DNA of 64,000 nucleotides, taken from contig NZ_OY763408.1 in the NCBI RefSeq assembly GCF_963667405.1, positions 1,387,757 through 1,451,756 of the forward strand. Reading direction: 5' to 3'. The notes under the pieces are model-generated. The model was not told where the DNA came from. It ran no database searches and worked only from the letters and a program-made list of their open reading frames with translations. The stretch is from an uncultured Sphaerochaeta sp. (GTDB taxonomy: Bacteria; Spirochaetota; Spirochaetia; Sphaerochaetales; Sphaerochaetaceae). Of the stretch, positions 24,886 through 33,608 are shown in pieces. Within the stretch, counting starts at the first letter, position 1, and every line of letters begins with the position of its first letter. A program made the position numbers and the translations under genes.

Positions 24886-25545
24886 ATGGAACATTCATCA
24901 TTGATTATAGCCCCAAGCATGCTTTCTGCTGATTTTTCGCGGACTGCTGAGGAAGTGGCCTCCATCAAAAGCAGTGGTGCAGATTGGGTGCACCTTGATG
25001 TCATGGACGGCATGTTTGTACCGAACATCACCTTCGGTCCAAAATTCATCAAGGACCTTCGGCAACATACCGACCTGGTCTTTGACACCCATCTGATGAT
25101 CGAGCAACCGGAACGGTATATCCAGCTCTTCGCCGATAGCGGGAGTGATTACATTACGGTACATGGGGAAGCCACCCGTCACGTCCACCGTGCTTTGCAG
25201 ATGATCAAGGCAAGTGGTTGCAAGGCAGGCATTTCCCTCGTTCCCTCGACCCCTGTATGTGCCATTGAGCCTATCCTTGATATGGTCGATCTCATTCTGG
25301 TCATGACCGTAAACCCAGGTTTTGGCGGACAAGCACTGATACCTTCCACCTTGGAGAAAGTCACCAGGCTTGCAGAGATCCGTGAGGAAAAGGGATATGC
25401 ATATCTGGTCAGTGTCGATGGTGGGGTCAACCTGTCCACGGTCAACACAATCACTGCGGCAAAGGCTGACGTTGCCGTATGCGGGAATGCCTTCTTCACC
25501 GCTGCTGACAGAAAGATGTTCGTACAGCAGATGAAGGGCCTATGA
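24886..25545 (+). CDS. rpe: Ribulose-phosphate 3-epimerase
   Basis: 219 residues. It interconverts ribulose 5-phosphate and xylulose 5-phosphate in the pentose phosphate pathway. Motifs IIAPSMLSADF, HLDVMDGMFVPNITFG, DTHLMIEQPERY, VMTVNPGFGGQ and VSVDGGVN give the TIM-barrel metal and phosphate sites in order. The start at 24886 fits the family N-terminus exactly. The GGGG directly before it is too close to act as an ordinary Shine-Dalgarno sequence. dtd overlaps by ATGA. Confidence 0.97.
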   Translation: MEHSSLIIAPSMLSADFSRTAEEVASIKSSGADWVHLDVMDGMFVPNITFGPKFIKDLRQHTDLVFDTHLMIEQPERYIQLFADSGSDYITVHGEATRHVHRALQMIKASGCKAGISLVPSTPVCAIEPILDMVDLILVMTVNPGFGGQALIPSTLEKVTRLAEIREEKGYAYLVSVDGGVNLSTVNTITAAKADVAVCGNAFFTAADRKMFVQQMKGL

Positions 25546-25979
25546 AGGCGGTAATCCAGCGGGTCAGGAATGCACAGGTATCTGTAGACTCGGAAGTGGT
25601 GGGCCGCATTGGTTTCGGCCTGCTCATCTATCTTGGTGTACAGAAAGGTGATACGCTTGAACAGCTGGAATGGTTGTGTGCAAAAATTGCGAAGTTTCGC
25701 ATCTTCAGCGATGAGAAGGGTAAGATGAACCTCTCTGCAAAGGATGTGGGCGCTTCGCTGTTGGTGGTCAGCCAATTCACGTTGGTTGCCAATCTTTCCA
25801 AAGGAAACCGTCCTTCCTATGATTCGGCAGCTGATCCGAAAGAGGCCGAAGCATTGTATGAAAAATGCCTTGGTCTGTTCAAAGCGGACGGCTTTTTGGT
25901 GCAAAGCGGCATGTTTGGAGCACATATGGATGTAACGTATACCAATGACGGTCCTGTTACGTTCATTCTTGAATCGTGA
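25542..25979 (+). CDS. dtd: D-aminoacyl-tRNA deacylase
   Basis: 145 residues, the normal length. It removes D-amino acids (and glycine from tRNA-Ala) mischarged onto tRNA, a proofreading step outside the synthetase. The active-site strand SQFTLVANLSKGNRPSY and the C-terminal NDGPVTFIL, matching the family's SQxTL and NxGPVT motifs, are both present. The ATG overlaps the rpe stop, so the two are translationally coupled. recA follows after 66 bases. Confidence 0.96.
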   Translation: MKAVIQRVRNAQVSVDSEVVGRIGFGLLIYLGVQKGDTLEQLEWLCAKIAKFRIFSDEKGKMNLSAKDVGASLLVVSQFTLVANLSKGNRPSYDSAADPKEAEALYEKCLGLFKADGFLVQSGMFGAHMDVTYTNDGPVTFILES

Positions 25980-26045
25980 TTCTGAAGCAAAGATTGCCCT
26001 CTTTTCACTTAGTGGGCAAGACAGAGAAAGCCTGAGGAGCAACAT

Positions 26046-27119
26046 ATGGCAAAGAGTAAAGAAACATCATTCCCTACCGATCTGGCCCACAAGAGGGAGG
26101 CTTTGGAAGCCACCAGGCTGCAGATTGACAAACAGTTCGGAAAGGGATCGCTGATGAAGCTTGGGGACAACGAGGACTCAATGGACATCGGATACATCTC
26201 TTCCGGTTCCCTGTTGCTTGATGAGGCGCTCGGCATCGGCGGTTATCCAAGAGGCAGGGTCATTGAGATTTATGGGCCGGAAAGCAGCGGCAAGACCACG
26301 CTTGCTTTGCATGCCATTGCCGAGAGCCAGAAGATGGGGGGCATTGCCGCTTTCATTGATGCAGAGCATGCAATGGATCCATCCTATGCAAAGAAGCTCG
26401 GGGTCAACATCGATGAACTGTGGATCAGCCAGCCGGACAGCGGGGAACAGGCGCTCGAGATTGCCGAGTCACTTGTGCGAAGTGGTGCAGTGGATATCAT
26501 CGTGGTTGACTCCGTGGCAGCCCTTACCCCACAGGCGGAAATCGATGGTGACATGGGAGACAGCCATATGGGTCTGCAGGCTCGTCTGATGAGCCAAGCC
26601 CTGCGCAAACTCACCGGCCTTTTGTCCAAGAGCAATACCACCATCATTTTCATCAACCAGATCCGTATGAAGATCGGGGTCATGTTTGGGAATCCTGAGA
26701 CCACGACCGGCGGCAATGCATTGAAGTTCTATGCTTCCGTCCGTATCGAGGTCAGGAAGATCGAATCGCTGAGCAGGGGAGCGGATGACATCATCGGAAA
26801 CCGCATCAGGATCAAGGTCGTGAAGAACAAGGTTTCCCCACCGTTCAAGAAAGTTGAGCTCGACCTCATGTTTGGAGAGGGCATCAGCTACATCTCCAGT
26901 GTGCTCGATGCGGCACTCAAGTACGAGATGCTGGAAAAGAGCGGGTCATGGTACTCCTACAACGGGGAGAAGATCGGGCAGGGCAGGGATAAGACCTTGG
27001 ACTTCCTGAAGGACAACCCCGACATCGTTGCCGATCTTGATGTCAGGCTTCGGGCGCAGATGTTTCCCAAGAAGGTGAAGGAAAGCAAGGCTGAGAAGCC
27101 TGAAACTGAGAAACTGTAA
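26046..27119 (+). CDS. recA: Recombinase RecA
   Basis: 357 residues. RecA forms filaments on single-stranded DNA for strand exchange and SOS signalling. Walker [10 protein letters not shown], the catalytic [30 protein letters not shown] and [26 protein letters not shown] are all present, followed by the C-terminal domain. GAGGAG lies seven bases before the ATG. The 66 bases upstream hold two small dyads (GAATC-GT-GATTC at 25971-25982 and TTGCCC-N14-GGGCAA at 25994-26019) but no recognisable LexA box of the Escherichia or Bacillus type. Confidence 0.98.
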   Translation: MAKSKETSFPTDLAHKREALEATRLQIDKQFGKGSLMKLGDNEDSMDIGYISSGSLLLDEALGIGGYPRGRVIEIYGPESSGKTTLALHAIAESQKMGGIAAFIDAEHAMDPSYAKKLGVNIDELWISQPDSGEQALEIAESLVRSGAVDIIVVDSVAALTPQAEIDGDMGDSHMGLQARLMSQALRKLTGLLSKSNTTIIFINQIRMKIGVMFGNPETTTGGNALKFYASVRIEVRKIESLSRGADDIIGNRIRIKVVKNKVSPPFKKVELDLMFGEGISYISSVLDAALKYEMLEKSGSWYSYNGEKIGQGRDKTLDFLKDNPDIVADLDVRLRAQMFPKKVKESKAEKPETEKL

Positions 27120-27122
27120 GCA

Positions 27123-27146
27123 GAAAGCGGGCAAGAGCCCGCTTTC
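27123..27146 (+). terminator. Terminator hairpin after recA
   Basis: GAAAGCGGGC and GCCCGCTTTC form a perfect ten-base-pair stem with loop AAGA directly after the recA stop. The T tract is short because the 3' arm itself supplies TTTC, followed by TTG. Confidence 0.75.
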
Positions 27147-27175
27147 TTGTCATCCGGGCCAAGCTTGGCTATACT
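27147..27175 (+). promoter_or_regulatory. Promoter of the scpA operon
   Basis: TTGTCA (27147-27152), 17 bases, TATACT (27170-27175); five of six matches in each box. It begins right after the recA terminator. The predicted start near 27182 coincides with the AGGGG that serves as the scpA ribosome-binding site. Confidence 0.7.
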
Positions 27176-27192
27176 CACGCTAGGGGTGTGGT

Positions 27193-28158
27193 GTGCAAGA
27201 GATGGAAAGAACAGACGAGCTGGAGCGCGATGGAAAAACGTTCCATACTCCCATTTTCGAGGGTCCTTTGGATCTCTTGCTCTTTCTCATCCAAAAATCC
27301 GAAGTCAACATCTATGACATTCCCATCGGGGAAATCACCGAGCAGTTTCTCTCCTACCTCAAGGATGCACAGGCAGTTGTCCAACTCGGGGATCTCACCC
27401 AGTTCTACAAGATGGCAGCCGACTTATTGTACATCAAGAGCCGGATGCTGCTCCCGGTAGACCTTGAGTTCGATGAGGAGTACCAGGATCCCCGCCAGGA
27501 GCTGGTGGAACGGTTGCTTGAGTATCAGAAATTCCGAAAGTATACCGAATTGCTCACCAACACCAATACCGGAGGAGAGTTGTTCATCAGCCGCAAGAGC
27601 TCACAGTTCCGTCTTCCTTTCGGGGATGAGGAGCTTTTTGGGGATGTTTCGCTTTCCGATCTTCTCTCCACCTTTACCCGGCTGATGACCACCATCACTC
27701 CGAACAAGGTGTTCAACGTCTATGAGTCCGTTACGGTCAACGAGAAGATTGCCCTGATGCAGGAGTTGTTTGAGACCTGTGAATACTTCACCATCGAGCA
27801 GCTGATCATTCATTTGGACAACGCACTCCACATCATTTGCTCCTTCATGGCAATCCTTGATGCCTGCAAGCTTAGGATGATCCTGCTGGTGCAGGAGAAA
27901 CCGTTTGCTCCCATTCTCATTCGCAAGCGGGCAGGGTCGTTTGAAGAGGACTTTGACGAGGTGTTTGATGAGGATCTTGAGGAGGAAGAGTCATTTCTTT
28001 CCCCAATTTCCATCAGCGAAGATGAGGAAGCACGCTTTTTTGCAGAAGATTCTTTGCAAGATGCAGATTCATCAGTCACAACTGCTGACGACGGTCGGGT
28101 TTTTCTGTATGATGATGAGAGTGAGGTTGAGCAGATCAACCTTGACGATGATGAATAG
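27193..28158 (+). CDS. scpA: Segregation and condensation protein A
   Basis: 321 residues. ScpA is the kleisin that bridges the SMC heads in the chromosome-condensing complex with ScpB. The N-terminal PIFEGPLDLLLFLIQKSEVNIYDIPI is diagnostic, as is YKMAADLLYIKSRMLLP. The C-terminus has an unusually acidic tail (EEDFDEVFDEDLEEEESF onward), making it longer than many ScpAs of 240-270 residues. I chose GTG 27193 with AGGGG six bases upstream; an ATG at 27202 is the alternative. scpB starts 11 bases after the stop. Confidence 0.92.
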   Translation: MQEMERTDELERDGKTFHTPIFEGPLDLLLFLIQKSEVNIYDIPIGEITEQFLSYLKDAQAVVQLGDLTQFYKMAADLLYIKSRMLLPVDLEFDEEYQDPRQELVERLLEYQKFRKYTELLTNTNTGGELFISRKSSQFRLPFGDEELFGDVSLSDLLSTFTRLMTTITPNKVFNVYESVTVNEKIALMQELFETCEYFTIEQLIIHLDNALHIICSFMAILDACKLRMILLVQEKPFAPILIRKRAGSFEEDFDEVFDEDLEEEESFLSPISISEDEEARFFAEDSLQDADSSVTTADDGRVFLYDDESEVEQINLDDDE

Positions 28159-28169
28159 GAGCATGGGTA

Positions 28170-28775
28170 GTGGAGAAGAAGAGGCACGCCGGCAACGAGA
28201 TGCTGGAGCAAGGCCCCCTCTTGAGTACAGAGGCACGCTTGGCGGAGGTTATTCTTTTTTTGGAGAATGAGCCTCTGAGCTTGGAACGACTGATGAGAAT
28301 GACTTCCTTGTCCGAAGAGGGTGCAAAAGCTGCCCTTGAAGAAGTAAAGGAGCATTATTCTCGGTTTCTTCATGGCTTGGACTTGGTGGAAAGCCAGGGT
28401 GTCTATCAGTTTCTTCCTTCTGCTGACCTTCATGACAAGCTCCGCAGCTGCTATGGCAAGCGTGTCGACAGACGCCTCTCCAGAGCAGCTTTGGAAACTC
28501 TCTCCATCGTTGCCTACAGCCAGCCGATAACCCGTAGGGAGATTGATAATATCCGTGGGGTTGCCAGCGATACGATCATCAGGTTGCTGAGGGAGCGGGA
28601 GTACATCAAGGTGGTTGGTCGAAAGGACGTTCCCGGCCATCCCTGTCTCTATGGAACGTCAAGGAAATTCCTCTTCGAGTTCAACCTCAGCAGCATCAGT
28701 GCGTTGCCAAAGCTCTCGGATATCGACCGACAGCGGTTCGAAGCGGATACGATGGAGGAGAACGAGGAAACATGA
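28170..28775 (+). CDS. scpB: Segregation and condensation protein B
   Basis: 201 residues. ScpB is a paired winged-helix protein that dimerises on ScpA. The second winged helix carries the family motif LSRAALETLSIVAYSQPITRREI (read at residues ~104-126) followed by IRGVASDTIIRLLRE and KDVPGHPCLYGTSRKFL. The GTG at 28170 has AGGAG eight bases upstream; an ATG at 28200 would remove ten poorly conserved residues. rluB overlaps by ATGA. Confidence 0.94.
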   Translation: MEKKRHAGNEMLEQGPLLSTEARLAEVILFLENEPLSLERLMRMTSLSEEGAKAALEEVKEHYSRFLHGLDLVESQGVYQFLPSADLHDKLRSCYGKRVDRRLSRAALETLSIVAYSQPITRREIDNIRGVASDTIIRLLREREYIKVVGRKDVPGHPCLYGTSRKFLFEFNLSSISALPKLSDIDRQRFEADTMEENEET

Positions 28776-29527
28776 AAATAGACTATCCAATTCGATTGCA
28801 GGCCTACATGGCCAAAAGCGGTTGCGGCTCACGCCGTTTCTGCGAAACGTTGATCAGCGCAGGACGCGTTTCGATCAATACCAAACGCGTCACCGAACTC
28901 GGGACCAAGGTCAACGAGGATGATGTGGTGATGGTTGATGACGAGCTCATTGAGCCCAGCGACAGAACCTACTACTATGCGCTGTACAAGCCGCGCGGGT
29001 ATGTCTGCACCAATTTCGATCCCAATGAGAAGCTGTATGCCCGCGATCTGATCGACATCGCTGACAAGAACCTTCTGTTCCACATCGGCAGGCTCGACAA
29101 GGAGTCCACCGGCTTGATTCTCTTCACCAACGATGGTGCTGTTGCCCAGAAAGTGATGCATCCATCCAAGGAGATCGAGAAAGAGTACTTGGTCAGTTGT
29201 TCCACCGAAGTGAGAAGGGAAGACCTGGAAGCGGCTTTGAAGGGAGTCTATATTGACCTGCCCCAGCCGTATCGCATCAAGCGATTTGAGATTCTTTCCA
29301 AGAAATGGGTCCGGATCATTCTCACCGAGGGCAAGAATCGCGAGATCCGCAAGATTCTCAGCTACTTCGGCTACGATGTGAAACAGTTGGTTCGCATGAG
29401 GATCGGCTGCATTGAGATCGGCGATCTGCAACCCGGGCAATTCCGCATTGTCGCCTCGAGCGAGATTGAGGCGATGCTGAAAGGCGAGACCGAGCCGGTG
29501 AAGAAGCAGAGGAGCAGTGCATGGTAG
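28772..29527 (+). CDS. rluB: RluB/RsuA-family rRNA pseudouridine synthase
   Basis: 251 residues. An N-terminal S4 RNA-binding domain (RLQAYMAKSGCGSRR) precedes the catalytic domain with HIGRLDKESTGLILFTNDG, which contains the catalytic Asp, then EKEYLV and GKNREIRKIL. RluB modifies U2605 of 23S rRNA; RsuA and RluE/F are related, so the exact target is less certain. The position after scpA-scpB is typical of rluB. It overlaps scpB by ATGA and cmk by seven bases. Confidence 0.92.
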   Translation: MKIDYPIRLQAYMAKSGCGSRRFCETLISAGRVSINTKRVTELGTKVNEDDVVMVDDELIEPSDRTYYYALYKPRGYVCTNFDPNEKLYARDLIDIADKNLLFHIGRLDKESTGLILFTNDGAVAQKVMHPSKEIEKEYLVSCSTEVRREDLEAALKGVYIDLPQPYRIKRFEILSKKWVRIILTEGKNREIRKILSYFGYDVKQLVRMRIGCIEIGDLQPGQFRIVASSEIEAMLKGETEPVKKQRSSAW

Positions 29528-30174
29528 TGGCAATCGACGGGCCGGCTGGTGTCGGCAAGAGCTCCATTGCCAAGATGATTGCGAAGGAGTGCGGGTTCTA
29601 CTATCTGAACTCCGGCTCGTTCTATCGTGCCTACACGTATCTGCATCTCAGTGAGGGGAAAGATCCGATGGATCTTCCTTCCGTGCTGGAGACAGCCAAG
29701 GCCCATGTTCTTTCCGTGTCCGACGGCCATATCCAGGTCGAGGGCAAGGACATTGAGGACAAGCTGCACACAGCCCAGGTTGACAGTGTGGTTGCACAGG
29801 TTTCCGCCTACGCTCCCTTGCGCAGTCATGTCAATGACCAGCTCAAGGTTATTGCCAAGGATATGGATGTTGTGGTTGAGGGAAGGGACATCACTACGGT
29901 GGTCTTCCCCGATGCCGAGCTGAAATGCTATTTCGATGCCAATGCAGAGGTGCGGGCTGAACGAAGATTCAGGCAGCATCCTGATGGACAGGATTATGAG
30001 AGTGTCCTGAAGAGCATCATCGAGCGCGACAAGATCGATAAAAACAAGGCGGTAGGAGCCCTCCAAGTGGCTTCTGATGCCCTGTACATCGACACCTCGT
30101 ACTTGACTATGGTGCAAGTTTGTGAGAAAGTGTTATCTGCTATTTTTGCGCTTAAGGGCGAAGTAAATAGGTAA
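29521..30174 (+). CDS. cmk: Cytidylate kinase
   Basis: 217 residues. It phosphorylates CMP and dCMP. The P-loop is IDGPAGVGKSSIAKMIA, YLNSGSFYRAYTY is the family's substrate segment, and VVEGRDITTVVFPDAELK plus the lid RFRQHP follow. AGGAG lies six bases before the ATG within the rluB 3' end. rpsA begins 22 bases downstream; in some treponemes annotated proteins join these two functions in one chain, so the split arrangement is worth noting. Confidence 0.96.
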   Translation: MVVAIDGPAGVGKSSIAKMIAKECGFYYLNSGSFYRAYTYLHLSEGKDPMDLPSVLETAKAHVLSVSDGHIQVEGKDIEDKLHTAQVDSVVAQVSAYAPLRSHVNDQLKVIAKDMDVVVEGRDITTVVFPDAELKCYFDANAEVRAERRFRQHPDGQDYESVLKSIIERDKIDKNKAVGALQVASDALYIDTSYLTMVQVCEKVLSAIFALKGEVNR

Positions 30175-30196
30175 ATTTAGGATCAGGAGAAATCAA

Positions 30197-31909
30197 GTGG
30201 CTGAAGAACAAGAAATGGATGAAAAGAAGACCAAAATGCAGGATATGCTGCAGGAGGAGTATCTTAAATCTCTTGATGGAATCGAAGACGGTCAGCTCGT
30301 GGCCGGTACTGTTGTCCAGGTAAACAACGAGTATGTATTCGTGGATGTCGGCTATAAGAGCGAGGGACGCATCTCTCGTGATGAATTCGCGACAGTTCCT
30401 GAAGTTGGTGAAGAGGTCAAAGTCGTCATCATCAATAAGGAAGGGAAGGGCGGTCAGATCGTCGTTTCCAAGAAGCGCGCCGATTTCAAGGAACGCACTG
30501 ATGAACTGAAGGCTGCTGCTGAAAGCAGATCTCCCGTTTTGGGCAAGTTCGAGAAAGTTATCAAGGGTGGCTTCGAGATCGATCTCGGAGGCGAGTACAA
30601 GGGCTTCTGCCCTCTCTCCAAGGCTGACGTAGTCCGCGTTGAAGAACCTGAGACTTTGATTGGAGTTACTGACTACTTCATCATCGACAAGTTCCATGGC
30701 GGCACCAAACTCAAGAGTGTGGTGAACAGACGTGAGTATCTTGACCAGAAGATCAAAGAAAACAAAGAGAAGTTCTTCTCTACCGTCCAGATTGGTGACG
30801 TGGTTGAAGGTGTAGTGAAGTCTTTCACTTCCTTCGGCGCTTTCATCGACCTCGGTGGTTTTGACGGACTTTTGCATATCAATGACATGAGCTGGGGCCA
30901 TGTCACCCGTCCCAAGGATTTCGTGAAGAAGGGACAGGTTGTACAGCTCAGACTCATCAACATCGACCCTGAGACCCAGAAGATCAACCTGTCGCTCAAG
31001 CACATGCAGGAAGATCCCTGGACCACCTTCGAGACGAAGTACAACGTTGGTGATGTCGTGAAGGCACCCGTAACCAAGATCACCACCTTTGGTGCATTCA
31101 TCGAGATTGAGCCCGGCATTGAGGGTCTTGCCCACATTTCCGAGCTGTCCTGGACCAAGCGGGTCAACAACCCCAAGGAAGTCCTGGATGTCGGTGATGT
31201 CGTCGAAGCAAAGGTTCTTGGCTATGACCTCGACAAGAAGCGCGTCTCCCTCGGTCTCAAGCAGCTTGAGGAAAACCCCTGGGATACGATCGTAGAACGT
31301 TATCCCGTCGGCATGACCCTGTCCAAGCCTGTGGTGAAGATCACCAACAGCGGAGCTTTCGTCAACCTCGAGGAAGGAATCGATGGATTCCTCCACATTG
31401 ACGACATTTCCTGGACCAAGAAAGTGAAGAACATGGCTTCCTTCTGTGCAGAAGGGGACGTGATCGATGTTGTGGTCATCCGCGTGGAACCGGACAATCG
31501 CCGCATCCGCCTTGGTGTGAAGCAGCTGGAGGGCAACCCCTGGCAGACTCTGCGCCACGACTATCCGAAGTTCAGCACCATCAGTGGTGTGGTCACCAAT
31601 GTCACCGACTTTGGAGTCTTCGTGAAGGTCATGGGGGATATCGAGGGGCTGATCAGCAAGTACAACTTGGTTGGACCAGATGAGGAGTACACCGATGAGG
31701 TCCTCAAGAAGTTCAACGTCGGCGATCCGATCACCGCAATGGTTGTGGAATGCAACCCGACTACCCAGAAGCTCTCCCTCTCCATCAAGGAGATGGTCAA
31801 GCGCTCCCAGCAGTCGGAAATTGCAAAGTACATCCATGAGGATGATGATGACAGCGATACCTTCTCCCTGGCAGACATGATGCGTTACAAGGATGAGGAC
31901 AAGGAATAG
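30197..31909 (+). CDS. rpsA: 30S ribosomal protein S1
   Basis: 570 residues with six S1 repeats (roughly 30-100, 115-180, 197-265, 283-350, 368-438, 455-525). S1 binds mRNA on the small subunit and helps initiation on structured or weak leaders. Repeats three to five carry the motif pattern FGAFIDL/HINDMSW, FGAFIEI/HISELSW and SGAFVNL/HIDDISW. The start is GTG with AGGAG upstream. The C-terminus is acidic. A function on leaderless messages, which usually do not need S1, would be relevant given the promoters noted elsewhere in this window. Confidence 0.97.
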   Translation: MAEEQEMDEKKTKMQDMLQEEYLKSLDGIEDGQLVAGTVVQVNNEYVFVDVGYKSEGRISRDEFATVPEVGEEVKVVIINKEGKGGQIVVSKKRADFKERTDELKAAAESRSPVLGKFEKVIKGGFEIDLGGEYKGFCPLSKADVVRVEEPETLIGVTDYFIIDKFHGGTKLKSVVNRREYLDQKIKENKEKFFSTVQIGDVVEGVVKSFTSFGAFIDLGGFDGLLHINDMSWGHVTRPKDFVKKGQVVQLRLINIDPETQKINLSLKHMQEDPWTTFETKYNVGDVVKAPVTKITTFGAFIEIEPGIEGLAHISELSWTKRVNNPKEVLDVGDVVEAKVLGYDLDKKRVSLGLKQLEENPWDTIVERYPVGMTLSKPVVKITNSGAFVNLEEGIDGFLHIDDISWTKKVKNMASFCAEGDVIDVVVIRVEPDNRRIRLGVKQLEGNPWQTLRHDYPKFSTISGVVTNVTDFGVFVKVMGDIEGLISKYNLVGPDEEYTDEVLKKFNVGDPITAMVVECNPTTQKLSLSIKEMVKRSQQSEIAKYIHEDDDDSDTFSLADMMRYKDEDKE

Positions 31910-31938
31910 GGAAGACAACGTACGTTGTGTTCCACCAA

Positions 31939-31961
31939 ACAGGCGGCACACTGCCGCCTGT
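31939..31961 (+). terminator. Hairpin after rpsA
   Basis: ACAGGCGGCA and TGCCGCCTGT form a perfect ten-base-pair stem with a three-base loop. The following GTTGTATAT is only partly T-rich, so termination strength is uncertain. Confidence 0.6.
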
Positions 31962-31991
31962 GTTGTATATCCTTGATAACGGAGAAGTGCC

Positions 31992-32681
31992 ATGAGTAAG
32001 AACAATAAGGAATCAGCCGAAATGACCTTGGCTGAACGGATTGAAGGATCACTGAATAATTTTCTTGCCAAGAACAAGATGATTCTCATCATTATCGCGG
32101 CAGTGATTATCGTTGCCTTGATTACCTTGGGAATTGTCAGCTCAGTGAACGAGAAGAATCTGCAAGCACAGTTTGATCAGGTTGACCAACTTGAGAAAAG
32201 CTATGCAGATCTGCAGGTCATGGATAGTGAGGATGCAGCCTATCAGGCCAAGTACGACGAGTTGCTCGCCGGCTTGCAGGATTTGGCAGGTAAGGGAGAC
32301 AAGTATCCTGCTCTCAAGGCAGAATACCTCCTTGGTATGGTTGCTTTTGAGAAAGAAGAGCATCAGAAGGCCCTGGACAGTTTCATTGCTGTCTACAACA
32401 AGTCCTCTGACATGTACCTCGGATCCCTTTCCTTGACCAATGCTGCAGTCAGTGCAGAGGAACTTGGCAACGATTCGTTGGCTCTTGAGTACTATACCAA
32501 GGTCATCGATGAGTTTGGCATGACTGCCGCCGAGGCTCCGAAGGCTCTCTTCGCACAGGCTCGCCTGCAGGAGAAGAGTGGGAACGCTGAGCTTGCAAAA
32601 GCTACGTTCCAGCAGCTTGCTGATGCATTCCCGACCTCAGAGTTTGCAAAGCTTGCAACCAACAGACTTGCACTCCTGTAA
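31992..32681 (+). CDS. Membrane-anchored tetratricopeptide-repeat protein
   Basis: 229 residues. One transmembrane segment near residues 28-50 (MILIIIAAVIIVALITLGIV) anchors a C-terminal helical domain facing the periplasm. TPR-like helix pairs include AEYLLGMVAFEKEEHQKALDSF and ALFAQARLQEKSGNAELAKATF. The layout resembles YfgM/BamD-like tethered TPR proteins, which take part in envelope protein handling, but the partner is unknown. GGAG lies seven bases before the ATG. It follows the rpsA hairpin by 30 bases. Confidence 0.75.
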   Translation: MSKNNKESAEMTLAERIEGSLNNFLAKNKMILIIIAAVIIVALITLGIVSSVNEKNLQAQFDQVDQLEKSYADLQVMDSEDAAYQAKYDELLAGLQDLAGKGDKYPALKAEYLLGMVAFEKEEHQKALDSFIAVYNKSSDMYLGSLSLTNAAVSAEELGNDSLALEYYTKVIDEFGMTAAEAPKALFAQARLQEKSGNAELAKATFQQLADAFPTSEFAKLATNRLALL

Positions 32682-32733
32682 GCAAACGGGGTAGGGTAGT
32701 CCAAGAGACCCACACCATAAGGAGGCAGATGCT

Positions 32734-33465
32734 ATGAAGATGAACAAAACACTTCTTCTCAAGGCATCTGCCTTTTTTCTGCTCCTGATCACCCTGCTCT
32801 TTTCCTGTGGGATACCTACGTATTTCTATGTAACCTATTCATTTTCCAAGTCTCAATCTTCCAATTCTGTTACTGGTAATTTTTCTTTCACTGATACTCA
32901 TGGAAACCTGAGTTGGATAGATCCGGGAACAGGGCCTTCTTTGTTGCTTTCCTATATCGTCACTTACTCTCAAACACCTCCCAGTCTTTCCAGCCTATTC
33001 TCATCAACTTACAAACGTTCCAACAACAATGGGATTCCTGTTGATGATGACTTAATGCTTACCTCTGAAAGCGGTGCATATATCTATCGACTTCATCGAT
33101 TTTCTGATGAGAATGGAATTGAATTCAGCAGCCCAGAATATGTAGCATATGCAAATACTCCCAGTTCCCCAGATTTATCCGTAACACTTACCAAAGCTGG
33201 TGACAATTATCTTGACCTTTCATTTACCAGTGGGAATTACTCGTTATCAGGTTCTTCCAGACTTGCACGGTTTGATGGCAAAGCATTTATTACAGATACC
33301 CAAACCATCAGAGACTCAGCATCAACCTATAAAGACTATACCATCTCCGATACAGAACAAAAGATGTACTGCCATGTTTTTGCAGCAGTGAACGTTTCCC
33401 AAGGCGACTTCACCAATAATTTCTGGACTGACTTACAATATATCGGATACATCGAACTCAACTGA
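32734..33465 (+). CDS. Putative lipoprotein, A+T-rich gene
   Basis: 243 residues; no family recognised. The signal peptide ends in a lipobox (LLFSCG), so Cys 25 should be lipidated. The mature part is Ser/Thr/Tyr-rich and looks beta-rich, with segments such as DNYLDLSFTSGNYSLSG; it has no repeats I can define. AAGGAGG eight bases before the ATG is one of the strongest ribosome-binding sites in the window. The gene is visibly richer in A+T than its neighbours, suggesting either acquisition from elsewhere or fast evolution of a surface protein. Confidence 0.7.
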   Translation: MKMNKTLLLKASAFFLLLITLLFSCGIPTYFYVTYSFSKSQSSNSVTGNFSFTDTHGNLSWIDPGTGPSLLLSYIVTYSQTPPSLSSLFSSTYKRSNNNGIPVDDDLMLTSESGAYIYRLHRFSDENGIEFSSPEYVAYANTPSSPDLSVTLTKAGDNYLDLSFTSGNYSLSGSSRLARFDGKAFITDTQTIRDSASTYKDYTISDTEQKMYCHVFAAVNVSQGDFTNNFWTDLQYIGYIELN

Positions 33466-33571
33466 TTCCAACTTGCCCATGATTTCAGTAGGGTAATACG
33501 CCACTAATATTATATTATTGATATTTATTTCTATTAGGTGATAATATATATTCTGTCAACTAGAAACCTTT

Positions 33572-33596
33572 CTTCCAATCACTGAGTAATTGGAAG
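33572..33596. repeat. Inverted repeat between convergent lipoprotein and glmS genes
   Basis: CTTCCAAT and ATTGGAAG pair in eight base pairs around a nine-base loop. It lies in a very A+T-rich stretch (33466-33608) where the two genes converge. No good T tract follows on either strand, so it may be a weak terminator or mRNA-end stabiliser. Confidence 0.4.
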
Positions 33597-33608
33597 AGCC
33601 TTCAAAGA

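Noticed and set aside
30152..32092. A 646-codon open frame on the minus strand opposite rpsA
   Set aside because: rpsA is unmistakable on the plus strand. The antisense chain has no recognisable domain and arises from codon bias.
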